Positions 18,266 to 27,057 of a stretch of DNA of 64,000 nucleotides are shown here, in pieces. The stretch's first letter is position 1. Every line of letters begins with the position of its first letter. The translations under genes and the position numbers were made by a program. Source of the stretch: Planctomycetota bacterium. Lineage in GTDB: Bacteria > Planctomycetota > SZUA-567 > H5-PLA8. The stretch is taken from contig JAOSKN010000003.1 in NCBI GenBank assembly GCA_027493525.1, positions 1,116,001 through 1,180,000 on the forward strand, written 5' to 3'. Below the pieces are notes generated by a model. That model ran no database searches. It saw only the letters and a program-made list of their open reading frames with translations, and was not told where the DNA came from.

Positions 18266-19990
18266 TCAGATTTCGTCCTGCGTCATCATCATCACTTCTT
18301 CCAGGGAGGTCTTGCCGCGCATCGCGTTCAGCAAGGCGCAGCGGCGCAGCGTGATCATGCCGTTTTCGAGCGCCTTGCCGCGCACGTCCAGCGCCGAACC
18401 GCCGTCAATGACGATGCGCTTGATGTCCTCGCGCAGGCGCATGGTTTCCAGGATCGCGAACCGGCCCTTGTAGCCCATGCTGCAGCGCGAGCAGCCCTTC
18501 GCCTCCTGGAACGCGGCCGACTCCATCTCGGACTCCTTGATGCCCGCCTGCATCATGGCGTCGCGGGAGATCTGCTTCTTCTCGCGGCATTCGGAGCAGA
18601 GCTTGCGCAGCAGGCGCTGCGCCGAGACCAGGATCACCGAGCTGGAGACCATGAACGGATCGATGCCCATGTCCACCAGGCGGCTGACGGTGCTGGGCGC
18701 GTCGTTGGTGTGCAGGGTGCTGAAGACCAAGTGCCCGGTGAGCGCGGCCTTGATCGCGATCTCGGCCGTCTCCTTGTCGCGGATTTCGCCGATCATCACC
18801 GTGTCCGGGTCCTGGCGCAGGATCGAGCGCAGGGCCGCGGCGAAGGTCAGCCCGCGCTTTTCGCTGACCGGGACCTGGTTGACGCCGTCGAGCTGGTATT
18901 CGACCGGGTCCTCGACCGTGGTGATGTTGTCCTCGACGCGCATGACCTCGCGGACGGCCGAGTAGAGGGTCGTGGACTTGCCCGAACCCGTCGGTCCGGT
19001 GACGAGCACCATCCCGTAGGCCTGGTTGACGGCCCAGCGGAAGTCCTCGAGCGCCTCCGGCTCGAAGCCCAGCGACTCCAGCGAGAGCGACAGGCCGGAG
19101 GAGTCGAGAATACGAATACAGACCTTTTCGCCGTGGATCATCGGCAGGATCGAGACGCGGAAGTCGACCTGGCGGCCCTTGACGCGCATCTGGAACTTGC
19201 CGTCCTGCGGCTTGCGCCGCTCGGCGATGTCCAGGTTGGCCATGATTTTCACGCGCGAGATCAGCGCCGGATGGACGCGCTTGGGCAGGCTGTTCATCTC
19301 GTGACACGCGCCGTCGATGCGGTACCGCACGCGCACGCGCTTCTCGAAAGCTTCCACGTGAATGTCCGACGCGCGCTGTTCGATGGCCTGCAGGATCAGC
19401 AGGTTGGCCATCTTCACGATCGGCGAACTGCCCGACTTGATGTCCTCGGTCAGGTCCAGTTGACCGTCGTCTTCCTTGTTTTCGTTCAATTCCAGCGCGC
19501 CTTCGGCGGAGTCGGCGCCGGAGAGGAGCTGGTCCATCTCCTGGCCGGTGTCGACTTCCTCGCGGAAGGCGTTGCCGATCGCGCGCATCACGGCCACGTC
19601 GGTGCTGACGACGGGCACGATCTCGCAACCCGTGACCAGCTTGACGTCGTCGAGGATCAGCACGTCGAAGGGGTTGGCCATGGCGATGGTCAGCATCTTG
19701 CCCAGGCGCGAGATGGGCAGCACCTGCCAGGTCTTGCACTGCTCCTCGGTGAGCCGCTCGAGGGCCGTGGGATTGGGCTTCACGCGGTCCAGGTTGATGG
19801 GATGGTAGTTCATCTCCTGGGAGACGGCGGCGATGATGTCCACTTCCTTCACCACGCTCTGCTGAATCAGCGTCTCCGTCAGCGAGGCGTTGGCGCGCTC
19901 GGAATCGCCCAGGAATTTTTCCTTCTGTTCGTCGTCGAGCAGCCGGTGCTTGACCAGGATGGCGGCAAGCTTCTTGTCGAATTTGGCCAT
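18266..19990 (-). CDS. pilB: Type IV pilus extension ATPase PilB/GspE
   Basis: 574 residues. An N-terminal MshE-N/GspE-N domain (residues about 1-160) precedes the GspE ATPase core with QRASDIHVEAFEKRVRVRYR, Walker A GPTGSGKST, the Asp-box VEDPVEYQLDGVNQ, the Walker B region DPDTVMIGEIRDKETAEIA and the His box GHLVFSTLHTNDA. Two CxxC pairs (CSEC and CSRC, about residues 490-535) form the typical zinc site. The enzyme hydrolyses ATP in the cytoplasm to add pilin subunits. GGGAG seven bases before the ATG supports the start. It lies between the GspE-N-only gene and pilC, as expected for a pilus operon. Confidence 0.95.
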   Translation of the reverse strand: MAKFDKKLAAILVKHRLLDDEQKEKFLGDSERANASLTETLIQQSVVKEVDIIAAVSQEMNYHPINLDRVKPNPTALERLTEEQCKTWQVLPISRLGKMLTIAMANPFDVLILDDVKLVTGCEIVPVVSTDVAVMRAIGNAFREEVDTGQEMDQLLSGADSAEGALELNENKEDDGQLDLTEDIKSGSSPIVKMANLLILQAIEQRASDIHVEAFEKRVRVRYRIDGACHEMNSLPKRVHPALISRVKIMANLDIAERRKPQDGKFQMRVKGRQVDFRVSILPMIHGEKVCIRILDSSGLSLSLESLGFEPEALEDFRWAVNQAYGMVLVTGPTGSGKSTTLYSAVREVMRVEDNITTVEDPVEYQLDGVNQVPVSEKRGLTFAAALRSILRQDPDTVMIGEIRDKETAEIAIKAALTGHLVFSTLHTNDAPSTVSRLVDMGIDPFMVSSSVILVSAQRLLRKLCSECREKKQISRDAMMQAGIKESEMESAAFQEAKGCSRCSMGYKGRFAILETMRLREDIKRIVIDGGSALDVRGKALENGMITLRRCALLNAMRGKTSLEEVMMMTQDEI

Positions 19991-20010
19991 GGTTCAGCTC
20001 CCGCGCGCGT

Positions 20011-20938
20011 TCACTTCTTGAGGAATCCGAGCAGCCCGCCCTTGGCCGGCTTCTTGCCGCCGGCGTCCTTTTCGTCCTTGGCCTCGCCTTCCCCTTCGCC
20101 CTCGCCTTCCTTCTCCTTCACGGACTTGAAGGAGCCGGAGAAGGCCGAGATCTTCTTGTCCGAGAACTTCGACGAGGACGGCGAGCGCTCCGACGTCTTG
20201 GGGAGCGCGTTGGACGATGCGCCCTTGCCCGAGCCGGCCAGCGCCGGGGGCGCGGGCTCGTCGTCGGACGCGGCATCCTCGGTCCCGCCCAGGTCGTCGT
20301 CGGACATGCCTTCCACCGCCGCCAGGGCTTCCTGGAGCCCCTGCGAGGTGCCGACGGCTTCGGCAAGGTCCGCGCCCAGATCGCCCGCGTCGACGGCCAC
20401 TTCCTCCTCGTCCACGGGCGCCGCCGCGGGATCTTCCACCAGCAGCATCTTGCCCAGGCTGGTGAGGTCCGAGTCTTCGCGTTTCTTGCGGTTCTTGAAC
20501 TGCTCGTCGATGGCGCGCCGGATGTCGTTCCAGGTGCCCACGAACTGGCAGATCTTCTGGCCGGAGAGCCGTTCCAGTTCGGCGAGCACGTCGTGGTTCA
20601 TCAGCCCCGCGCCGACGATGATCAGGACCGGGCCGAGCTTTTCGAGCGGCAGGAACTGATACTCCCAGAGCAGGCTCTCGGGGAAAATGTCCAGGACATC
20701 CTTTTTGTACGTCGTATTGCTCGGAGGCGATGTAGGGCAGGTTGAATTGCTGGGCGATGGTGGAGGCGATGGACTCTTCGGTGACGTAACCGAGCTTCAC
20801 CAGGGCCTCGCCGAGGAACATATTGGACTTGCGCTGTTCGACCAGCGCCTGCTGGACCTGCTCTTCGGTCACCATGCCTTCGGCCCGGAGCAGCTCTCCG
20901 AGCCGGCGCTTGGTCATGCGGGTGACGCGAGCTACCAT
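20011..20938 (-). CDS. GspE N-terminal-domain-only protein with charged tail, one frameshift
   Basis: About 308 residues after removing one base from the TTTTT run at 20702-20706. Residues about 1-160 form a MshE-N/GspE-N domain (GMVTEEQVQQALVEQRKSN, LGYVTEESIASTIAQQFNLP, then after correction VQKDVLDIFPESLLWEY). There is no ATPase domain. The rest is low-complexity: an Asp/Glu/Ala-rich stretch, then Ser/Lys and GEGEGEGE repeats and a basic end GLLGFLKK. Some MshE-N domains bind c-di-GMP, so a regulatory or adaptor role next to PilB and PilT is possible. It is 21 bp from pilT and 20 bp from pilB, so it is co-transcribed. Confidence 0.75.
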
Positions 20939-20959
20939 CGTATTCCTCTGCGCGGCCGG

Positions 20960-22024
20960 TTACTTGTTCTGAATCAGCTTCGTCAGCTCTTCGGGATTCA
21001 GGGTGCCGGCCATGACGGCTTCGTAGTCGGCCTTCCCGGATTTGAACAGCTCGTACAGCGAGGCGTTCATCGTGCGCATGCCCGACTTGCCGCCGGTCTG
21101 GATCGACGAATAGATCTGGTGGACCTTGTCGTCGCGGATGTTGGCGCGAATGGCGTCGTTGGGCAGCATGATCTCCGCGGCCAGGCAGCGCCCCTTGCCC
21201 CCGGCCAGCGGCAGGAGCTGCTGGCAGAAGACGCCTTGGAGCACGAAGGACAACTGCGTGCGGATCTGGCTCTGCTGTCCCGCCGGGAAGACGTCGATGA
21301 TGCGGTTGATCGTCTGCACCGCGGTGCTGGTGTGCAGCGTGGCGAAGGTCAGGTGGCCGGTCTCCGCGAGCGTCAGCCCCAGTTCAATCGTCTCCATGTC
21401 GCGCATTTCGCCGATCAGCACGACGTCCGGGTCCTGGCGCAGCACGTGCTTGAGCGCCTGCGCGAAGCCCAGCGTGTCGGGGCCGACCTCGCGCTGGTTC
21501 ACCAGGCACTGCTTGTTCCGGTGCACGAATTCGATCGGGTCTTCGATGGTGATGATGTGGAGCTGCTGGGTGCTGTTGATCAAATCGATCATCGAGGCGA
21601 GCGAGGTGGACTTGCCCGAGCCCGTCGCGCCGGTCACCAGCACCAGCCCCTTGGGCAGGTCGCAGAGCCCCTGGCACACGTCGCGCGGCAGCCCCAATTG
21701 CTCGAAGGTGGCGATTTCGTAGGGAATGACGCGAATCGCCGCGCCGACCGCGCCGCGCTGGTAGAAGACGTTCACGCGGAACCGCCCGATCCCGGCGATC
21801 CCGAAGCTCATGTCCAGTTCCTTCTCGGACTCGAACTTGGCAATCTGCTCGTTATCCAGGACCGAGTAGACCAGCTTCTGCGTCGACTCGGCGTCGAGCA
21901 TGTCGTACTCGGTGGGGATGAGCGCGCCGTCGATGCGAATGCGCGGCGGAGAACCGGCACTGATGTGCAAGTCCGACGAGCGTCGTTCCATCATCACGCG
22001 CAGCAGTTCTTCTAGGGTGACCAT
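20960..22024 (-). CDS. pilT: Type IV pilus retraction ATPase PilT
   Basis: 354 residues, the typical PilT length. Seen: start MVTLEELLRVMMERRSSDLH, Walker A GATGSGKST, Asp box IEDPIEFVHRNKQ, Walker B region PDVVLIGEMRDMETIELGLT, His box GHLTFATLHTSTAVQTINR and the PilT-specific AIRANIRDDKVHQIY in place of AIRNLIRE. The N-terminal PAS-like domain has SDLHISAGSPPRIRIDG. PilT drives pilus retraction and twitching motility. It is the first gene of the minus-strand pilus cluster, with a candidate promoter 70-100 bp upstream. Confidence 0.96.
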   Translation of the reverse strand: MVTLEELLRVMMERRSSDLHISAGSPPRIRIDGALIPTEYDMLDAESTQKLVYSVLDNEQIAKFESEKELDMSFGIAGIGRFRVNVFYQRGAVGAAIRVIPYEIATFEQLGLPRDVCQGLCDLPKGLVLVTGATGSGKSTSLASMIDLINSTQQLHIITIEDPIEFVHRNKQCLVNQREVGPDTLGFAQALKHVLRQDPDVVLIGEMRDMETIELGLTLAETGHLTFATLHTSTAVQTINRIIDVFPAGQQSQIRTQLSFVLQGVFCQQLLPLAGGKGRCLAAEIMLPNDAIRANIRDDKVHQIYSSIQTGGKSGMRTMNASLYELFKSGKADYEAVMAGTLNPEELTKLIQNK

Positions 22025-22093
22025 GCAGCTATCAAAACCCCGTACAGGTTTGTCGAAATCTCACCAACAACACCACAGCCTTGAGCCGGTCTT

Positions 22094-22122
22094 ACTTTAC
22101 ACACCCTTTGCACTAGGTGCAA
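22094..22122 (-). promoter_or_regulatory. Candidate sigma-70 promoter of the pilus cluster
   Basis: On the minus strand TTGCAC (22122-22117), 17 bases, then TAAAGT (22099-22094), about 70 bp before the pilT start. The -35 region overlaps a small palindrome TTGCAC-ctag-GTGCAA, which could be an operator. Only hexamer similarity supports this. Confidence 0.3.
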
Positions 22123-22288
22123 GCGCCGCACGAGTTTAGCAGTCGCCTGCGAACTCGTCAAGAAGGTGGCTTGAGCTAAGATTCGGCCGCCCCGCTACGC
22201 TAACTCACTGAAAACTATAACGTTAGTACATGAAACGCAAGAAGGGCCTGGACAGGATCGAGCTGGCAGCTTTCTGGCGGGACTTCCT

Positions 22289-22921
22289 CTATTTGCTTGT
22301 GAGAACGCGAACTCGGCGGCCTTCGACCCGGAGTTGGCCCTGCGCGAGGAGCCGGATCGCTTCCGGGTAAGCTTCGCGTTCCGCCGCTTGGACGCGCTCG
22401 GAGAGGGATTCGGGGGTGTCGTTTTCAAGTACCGGGACCGCGCGCTGGAGCACGATCGGGCCGTGGTCGTACTCGTTGTCCACGAAATGCACCGTACAGC
22501 CCGAGACCTTGCAGCCGTGGCGCAAGACGGCCTCGTGGACCTTCATGCCGTAATAGCCCTTCCCGCCAAAGGCCGGGAGCAGCGCGGGGTGGACGTTGAG
22601 GATGCGCTGCTCGTAGGCCGGCGGGATCCGCAGCAGGGACATGAATCCCGCGAGGCAGACCAGCTCGGGAGCGTACGGCGCGAGGGCCTCGAAGAGCGCG
22701 GCCGAATATTCTTCGGGCAGGACGAAGCGCTTGCGCTCGACCACGAGGGCCGGCACGCCGCGGCGCCGCGCGCGTTCCAGCCCGTAGGCGTCGGCGCGCG
22801 AAGAGAGCACCGCCACGACCTGGATCGGCAGCGCGCCGGACTCGCCGCGCTGAAAGAGGTTCTCGAGGGTGGTGCCGTTGCCGCTCAGGAGCACGGCCAC
22901 CTTGCGCTTCGCTTCGCTCAT
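22289..22921 (-). CDS. purN: Phosphoribosylglycinamide formyltransferase
   Basis: 210 residues. The family start KVAVLLSGNGTTLENLF, the formyl-donor site NVHPALLPAFGGKGYYGMKV (with the catalytic N, H) and the Asp-containing GCTVHFVDNEYDHGPIVLQ are all visible. The enzyme transfers a formyl group from 10-formyl-tetrahydrofolate to GAR in purine synthesis in the cytoplasm. No other purine gene is near. A secreted-protein gene in the same orientation ends 69 bp upstream. Confidence 0.95.
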   Translation of the reverse strand: MSEAKRKVAVLLSGNGTTLENLFQRGESGALPIQVVAVLSSRADAYGLERARRRGVPALVVERKRFVLPEEYSAALFEALAPYAPELVCLAGFMSLLRIPPAYEQRILNVHPALLPAFGGKGYYGMKVHEAVLRHGCKVSGCTVHFVDNEYDHGPIVLQRAVPVLENDTPESLSERVQAAEREAYPEAIRLLAQGQLRVEGRRVRVLTSK

Positions 22922-22990
22922 CGCCGCACCGCCTCGCCGGGCTTCCGCAGCCTGCTTGCCATGGGACTTTCGGTCGCGGACCGCATGGCG

Positions 22991-23935
22991 CTACGGACTC
23001 GTCTGCTTCCAGGCGCTGCGCAGCCGCCACTCCGATTTGAAAGCGTCCGGGCCGCGCACGGTTTCGACGCTCGCGCTGTAGGTCAGCGAGGCCTCCCGCA
23101 GTTCGCGCGAATGTATCGCGACCCGCGCGGAACCCTGGAGCCGCACCTGGACGCGAACGTCGTTGAGCCGGATCCCGCCCCACTCGAAGCCCTTGGCGCA
23201 GTAGTTGTCCACGCTGCCCAGGAAGGTCAGCGCGACGTCGCGCGAATCCCCGGCCTGCGAGGCGACCTTGTATTCCACCACGGCCGTCTGAGCGGGCGCC
23301 ACCGGGGCGGAAAAGGGCAGCACGACGACCTGCTTGAACGCCGCGCCATCCTTCGGCTGGTCAGGCAGCGGCGGCAGATAAAGGACCAGTTCGCGCCCCA
23401 GCGCCAGGCGGTCGGCGAAGGGCCAAGCCGTGCCCTCGGCGACGTTCTCCACCTGCGTCCAGGCCGAACCGCTCCAGAGCAGTTCGTACCAGGGGCTGGC
23501 CGTGAAGCGGCGCAGCGCCTCCGCTTCCTCCCGTGTACCCTTCGAGCCAAAGCGCCGCTCGGTCTTGCCGTTAAGCCGCTGGTCGAAGAGTTCCGCGTCG
23601 ATGCGCAGGGACTCCTTGCCCGCCGCGCGCTCCTGTTCGCGCTCGAGTTTCGGCACCAGCACCATGAGCCGTTCGGGAGCCTCCGCCGCTCGACCCAACA
23701 GCGCGGTGAGCTTCCAGTCCGAAGGGATACGCTGCATGTAGGCGACGGGCTGGTTCTGCAGGCGCGTCTCGCCGCTCTCGCTGCGCTCGATCCGGTATGC
23801 AAGCGTGGTGGCCAAGGGCGCGTTCTCGCCGGCCGACTGGGACGCCTTGACCTCCTCCCCGCCCCGGCCCGCGCGCGCCAGGCACAGCGCCGCGCCAAGA
23901 GCCAGGACTCCGAAGCGTAACCTTCCGATGCGCAT
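22991..23935 (-). CDS. Secreted protein of unknown function
   Basis: 314 residues from ATG at the complement of 23935, with GGGAG eight bases upstream; an in-frame TTG at 23962 is less likely. A signal peptide is clear (MRIGRLRFGVLALGAALCLA). The mature protein is predicted to be mostly beta strand with many charged residues (VEYKVASQAGDSRDVALTFL, ASLTYSASVETVRG), two tryptophan-rich stretches and a single mid-to-late cysteine. No catalytic motif is recognised. It may be an outer-membrane-associated or periplasmic protein. It lies upstream of purN in the same direction but is probably unrelated to it. Confidence 0.7.
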   Translation of the reverse strand: MRIGRLRFGVLALGAALCLARAGRGGEEVKASQSAGENAPLATTLAYRIERSESGETRLQNQPVAYMQRIPSDWKLTALLGRAAEAPERLMVLVPKLEREQERAAGKESLRIDAELFDQRLNGKTERRFGSKGTREEAEALRRFTASPWYELLWSGSAWTQVENVAEGTAWPFADRLALGRELVLYLPPLPDQPKDGAAFKQVVVLPFSAPVAPAQTAVVEYKVASQAGDSRDVALTFLGSVDNYCAKGFEWGGIRLNDVRVQVRLQGSARVAIHSRELREASLTYSASVETVRGPDAFKSEWRLRSAWKQTSP

Positions 23936-24044
23936 GCGTGGGCTCCCCGAAGATGCCTTCAAGGCGCGCCAGCATACCGGAAGGCTTGGTTTCCGACATG
24001 CCCGGTCGCCTGGGCGCGTTCATGCTGGAATTTGCCCGACTCAC

Positions 24045-24073
24045 TTGACATATTAATATATTGAGGTATTTAT
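24045..24073 (+). promoter_or_regulatory. AT-rich sigma-70 promoter
   Basis: A perfect TTGACA (24045-24050) is followed after 16 or 17 bases by TATTTA/ATTTAT (24067-24073), with a TATATA a few bases later. The region is strikingly AT-rich against its surroundings. It points at the 32-residue peptide gene, whose ATG is about 50 bases downstream. Confidence 0.6.
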
Positions 24074-24124
24074 ATAGATGGAAGACGGAAGCCCGCAAAG
24101 GAACTGGAACAGGAGGAGTTTCCG

Positions 24125-24223
24125 ATGACCGGCGAACGCCCCATCCCCTACGTGCTTCTCGGTATGGGCATAGGTTTGGCGCTGCTGATGCTGGCCCGCT
24201 TCATGGTGATCCTGACCTACTAG
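24125..24223 (+). CDS. Small single-pass membrane peptide, 32 residues
   Basis: ATG 24125 has AGGAGGAG a few bases upstream, the best ribosome site in this part of the window. The peptide begins MTGERPIPYV and continues as one hydrophobic helix of about 20 residues (LLGMGIGLALLMLARFMVIL) ending in TY. A strong promoter lies upstream and a good intrinsic terminator about 145 bp downstream, so this is a separate short transcription unit. I do not recognise the peptide. Small membrane proteins of this size often regulate transporters or respiratory complexes, or the transcript may act mainly as an RNA. Confidence 0.6.
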   Translation: MTGERPIPYVLLGMGIGLALLMLARFMVILTY

Positions 24224-24368
24224 GGCGCCCAGGCGGGAAGAAAAGGAACGGAGAGGACGGAGGTGCAGTAAGGGCCGGACAAGCGCATCGACCCCAGCGC
24301 GGCAAGGACCAGAGGCGCCGATTCGGCGTCTGCCGCTGAGATGGGCGTGCCGCGAACCGGCTCTGAAG
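24224..24368 (+). ncRNA. Possible structured RNA tail between small ORF and terminator
   Basis: About 145 bases that follow the 32-codon ORF and precede the terminator. They are GC-rich, contain short stems such as GGCGCC-gattc-GGCGTC (about 24314-24330) and no convincing second ORF. I see no match to a known small RNA (tmRNA, SRP RNA, 6S or riboswitch). It could be the untranslated 3' part of the small mRNA or a regulatory RNA in its own right. Confidence 0.25.
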
Positions 24369-24406
24369 AGGCCCGGGCCTGCATGGCCGCCCGGGCCTTT
24401 TCGTTT
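24369..24406 (+). terminator. Intrinsic terminator of the small transcript
   Basis: AGGCCCGGGC (24369-24378) pairs perfectly with GCCCGGGCCT (24389-24398) across a 10-base loop and is followed by TTTTCGTTTT. It ends the short transcription unit and also separates it from the convergent membrane-protein gene. Confidence 0.8.
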
Positions 24407-24988
24407 TCAGGCTTCAGATGGCCGCGAGCGCTGAACTTGCGCGAGGTGGAAACTCGCGCCCAACCCCGCCCCAAGGAACAAGCCGTAGATGACACCCCAG
24501 AGCAGCATCCCGGCCGGCGACTTGAGCGCGTAGAACGGCATCCCACCCAGGAAGTAGCCCAGTGCGTTAGAGGCGAAAAGGACCGGCGCCACCCGGGGCA
24601 GCGTTCGCCACGACTTGAAGCCGCCGGCCAGGACCAGGGCCATCAACGCCGAGCCCACCGCGGAGCCGACCCATTCGCCGGCCGCTCCGTGCAAACTGAA
24701 ATACGCCCCGACCCAGGTTCCCGCGTAGGCCAGGAAGGATCCGCCGAATAGCAGGTAACTGCGCAGGAGGCGGCGCGGGCCGGCCAGCAGCGGGGCCAGC
24801 GCCGCGCCACCCAACACGATAAAGAGCGCCGTCCACGCCGCGTACGCGCCGAGGTGGCCCAGCGTCCGGTACATCCAACGTTCGCCGAAGGCCACCGTCG
24901 CGAAGACCGCGACGCTGGCCGCGCCGAAGCCCAGCGCGCCGAGGACGACCGAGCGCGGCAGGGACGGGAGAGCGCGATCGCCGGCCAT
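24407..24988 (-). CDS. Membrane protein of unknown function
   Basis: 193 residues with five or six predicted membrane helices (VVLGALGFGAASVAVFATVA, WTALFIVLGGAALAPLLAG, YLLFGGSFLAYAGTWVGAYF, VGSALMALVLAGGF, LLWGVIYGLFLGAGLGASFH). There is no recognised domain. Its ATG is only four bases after the stop of the RidA-family gene, so the two are co-transcribed. Nothing in the sequence indicates a substrate. Confidence 0.6.
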   Translation of the reverse strand: MAGDRALPSLPRSVVLGALGFGAASVAVFATVAFGERWMYRTLGHLGAYAAWTALFIVLGGAALAPLLAGPRRLLRSYLLFGGSFLAYAGTWVGAYFSLHGAAGEWVGSAVGSALMALVLAGGFKSWRTLPRVAPVLFASNALGYFLGGMPFYALKSPAGMLLWGVIYGLFLGAGLGASFHLAQVQRSRPSEA

Positions 24989-24992
24989 GCGC

Positions 24993-25376
24993 CTACGGCT
25001 CCGTGGCGCCCACGGCCTGGATTTCGATGAGGCAGCCGGGTTTGAGTTCCTTCACCGGGATCACCGCGCGCGCGGGTTTGTGCGCTCCGAAGATCCGCGC
25101 ATAGGTCTCGTTGACCTTCGGCCAGAGCGCGCGATCGGTCACGTAGACCGTCACCGAGAGCGTCCGTTCGAGCGCGCTCCCGGCCGCCTGGAGGATCGCC
25201 TCGACGTTACGCAGGGTCCGCTCGGTCTGCGCGACGATGTCCCCCGCCCCGACGAGTTCCCCCGTGGCCGGATCGAGCGGCAGTTGCCCGGCGACGTGGA
25301 CCAGCCCGGCGTGGCGCACGCCCTGCGAGTAATGCCCTGCGGGCTTCGGCGCGCCGGGCGTGGCGATGTAATCCAT
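24993..25376 (-). CDS. ridA: RidA/YjgF/YER057c family enamine-imine deaminase
   Basis: 127 residues from ATG at the complement of 25376; an upstream extension in the same frame is low-complexity and unneeded. The family pattern is present: IATPGAPKPAGHYSQGVR, VHVAGQLPLDPATGELVGAG, QTERTLRNVEAILQAAG, VTVYVTD and the arginine of KPARAVIPV that anchors the substrate carboxylate, followed by EIQAVGA. RidA hydrolyses reactive 2-aminoacrylate-type enamines from PLP enzymes in the cytoplasm. It is upstream of a membrane-protein gene four bases away. Confidence 0.92.
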   Translation of the reverse strand: MDYIATPGAPKPAGHYSQGVRHAGLVHVAGQLPLDPATGELVGAGDIVAQTERTLRNVEAILQAAGSALERTLSVTVYVTDRALWPKVNETYARIFGAHKPARAVIPVKELKPGCLIEIQAVGATEP

Positions 25377-25512
25377 GGAGCACCTCGCGGCTTCTGGTGG
25401 CGCAAGCACCAGCACGCTATCCATTCGCAACCGACAGACAAGGCGCATCCCTGCTGACAACCTTCACGATTCGGGTACGCTACACACGGCGCCGGTGCTT
25501 ACGGAACGAACC

Positions 25513-26943
25513 ATGAACCCTCTCGCCAGTTACGTGCCGATCCTGGTCCTGCTCACGGCCTCGCTGCATGCGGGCGAGGACGCGCCGCTCCCGCCGGGCT
25601 GGGCGGACGGCCTGGCGCCCGGCGAGAACGCCGGGCTCGCCGCGAAGTACGCCAACGACGCGGGGCTTGCCCAGGATCCCGACGTCTGGCACGTCGAGGA
25701 CTTCGAGAGCGGCAAGGTCGTCTGGCCGTACAAGGAAGGGAACAAACTCGCCGACCTGATGCAAGTGACCGACCAGAATCCGCATCTGGGCGCGTTCTGC
25801 GGCGTCCGCGTCTGGAAGGAAGGCGACAACGGCGGCGCGGCGCGCTACTGGCTCCCCAAGGCGGCCCACCAGGGGGCCAACCCCTGCTACTTCCTGCGCG
25901 CGTACCGCAAGTTCGACAGGAACTGGCACCCCGGCGACGTGAAGAAGAAGGTGGGCCTCAAGGGCATGGGGCTCTGCTGCCTCAAGGCCAAGTTCGACGG
26001 ACGCGGCGGGACCGTCTCCGGCGGGACGTGCGACGGGACGGACTGGTACACCGCCGAGGACCAATTCGTGGGCTGGGACGGCAACAAGCCCGGCGCGCAG
26101 GACGGCTACTACTGGTTCGGGCACTGCTACAGTTACATGCCCTTCCCCAAGGAGGCCGTCGCCGTCGTCGGCGAGAACAAGCTCAACGATCCGCCCACGA
26201 CGCGCTTTTCCACTTACGCAAAAGAGTACCTCTACATCCAGTACGAGAAGTGGTACTGCTTCGAGATCGGGCTGTATCTGAACACCCCGGGCCAACGGGA
26301 CGGCGAGATGCGGTACTGGATCGACGGCGTGCTCCAGGCGCGCGTCACCAAGCTGTGCTTCCGCACGATCGAGGACGCCTGGCCCGAAGTCGCGACGCTG
26401 AACCTGTACCGCACGACCGAGAACTTCCCGCAGCCGATGACGCTCTGGATGGACGATATCGTCGTCGCGCGCCGCTACATCGGGCCGGCCAAGGCCGCGC
26501 CCGCTCCGCCGCCGGCGCCGCCGCGGCCCGCCGCGCCGCCCAAGCCCCCGGAACCGGCCGCGCCCGCGATCGATCCGGCGCCGCACCGCGCGGCGCTGGC
26601 CGAAGGGCTTGCCGCCGCGGCCGGGAAGGCCACGCCGCCGCTGGCGCTGAAGATCCTGGGCAAGCAGGAGACCGTGAAGGTCCTCGCGCCCGGCAAGGAC
26701 GGCGCGACGGTGGAGTTCAAGGGCAACAAGCTGCCCCTGCGCTGGAAGGATTTCGACGACGAAGGGCTCGCGCGGATCGCGCAGGCGCTCGCGCCGGCCG
26801 ACGCCGAGGCGCTCTTTCACGCCGCCGTCCTTGCCGCCGCCTCGAAGGCCGACGCGCTCTACGCCGAACTGGCCCTGGCGCTGCGCAAGCTCGACGCCGC
26901 CAAGGCTGGCGAACTGGAGGCGCTCCTCAAGCCGAAGCCGTGA
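25513..26943 (+). CDS. Secreted polysaccharide-lyase-like (jelly-roll) protein
   Basis: 476 residues from ATG 25513; an upstream in-frame start would overlap the divergent ridA start. A signal peptide (ASYVPILVLLTASLHAG) leads into a domain of about 300 residues that ends with the strands W(M)DDIVVARRYIGP, a pattern I associate with polysaccharide lyase family 14-like and LamG-type beta-jelly rolls (also YWIDGVLQARVTKLCFRT). A Pro/Ala linker follows (about residues 325-355), then a C-terminal helical domain of about 120 residues. The role is probably binding or cleavage of a uronic-acid polysaccharide outside the cell; catalytic residues are not assigned. Confidence 0.62.
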   Translation: MNPLASYVPILVLLTASLHAGEDAPLPPGWADGLAPGENAGLAAKYANDAGLAQDPDVWHVEDFESGKVVWPYKEGNKLADLMQVTDQNPHLGAFCGVRVWKEGDNGGAARYWLPKAAHQGANPCYFLRAYRKFDRNWHPGDVKKKVGLKGMGLCCLKAKFDGRGGTVSGGTCDGTDWYTAEDQFVGWDGNKPGAQDGYYWFGHCYSYMPFPKEAVAVVGENKLNDPPTTRFSTYAKEYLYIQYEKWYCFEIGLYLNTPGQRDGEMRYWIDGVLQARVTKLCFRTIEDAWPEVATLNLYRTTENFPQPMTLWMDDIVVARRYIGPAKAAPAPPPAPPRPAAPPKPPEPAAPAIDPAPHRAALAEGLAAAAGKATPPLALKILGKQETVKVLAPGKDGATVEFKGNKLPLRWKDFDDEGLARIAQALAPADAEALFHAAVLAAASKADALYAELALALRKLDAAKAGELEALLKPKP

Positions 26944-26985
26944 TTCACTTGCCCGACCGGTGAAACCAGAATTCTCGAATGGCCC

Positions 26986-27016
26986 ATTGCTCCACGTGGA
27001 GCAATGGAACCCTAAC
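26986..27016. repeat. Palindromic repeat, copy 1
   Basis: A perfect 20-bp palindrome (ATTGCTCCACGTGGAGCAAT) followed by GGAACCCTAAC. Three more copies follow in the array at 27294-27790. The copy lies 43 bp downstream of the polysaccharide-lyase-like gene. Confidence 0.7.
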
Positions 27017-27057
27017 GGCGGGGCCGGGCTTCGGGGGCAAAGGCTTGGGGCTTGGGT

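Noticed and set aside
18197..20659. 820-codon plus-strand open frame across the pilB region
   Set aside because: It lies antisense to pilB and the GspE-N gene, both of which have clear conserved motifs; composition is Arg/His-rich as expected for a shadow.
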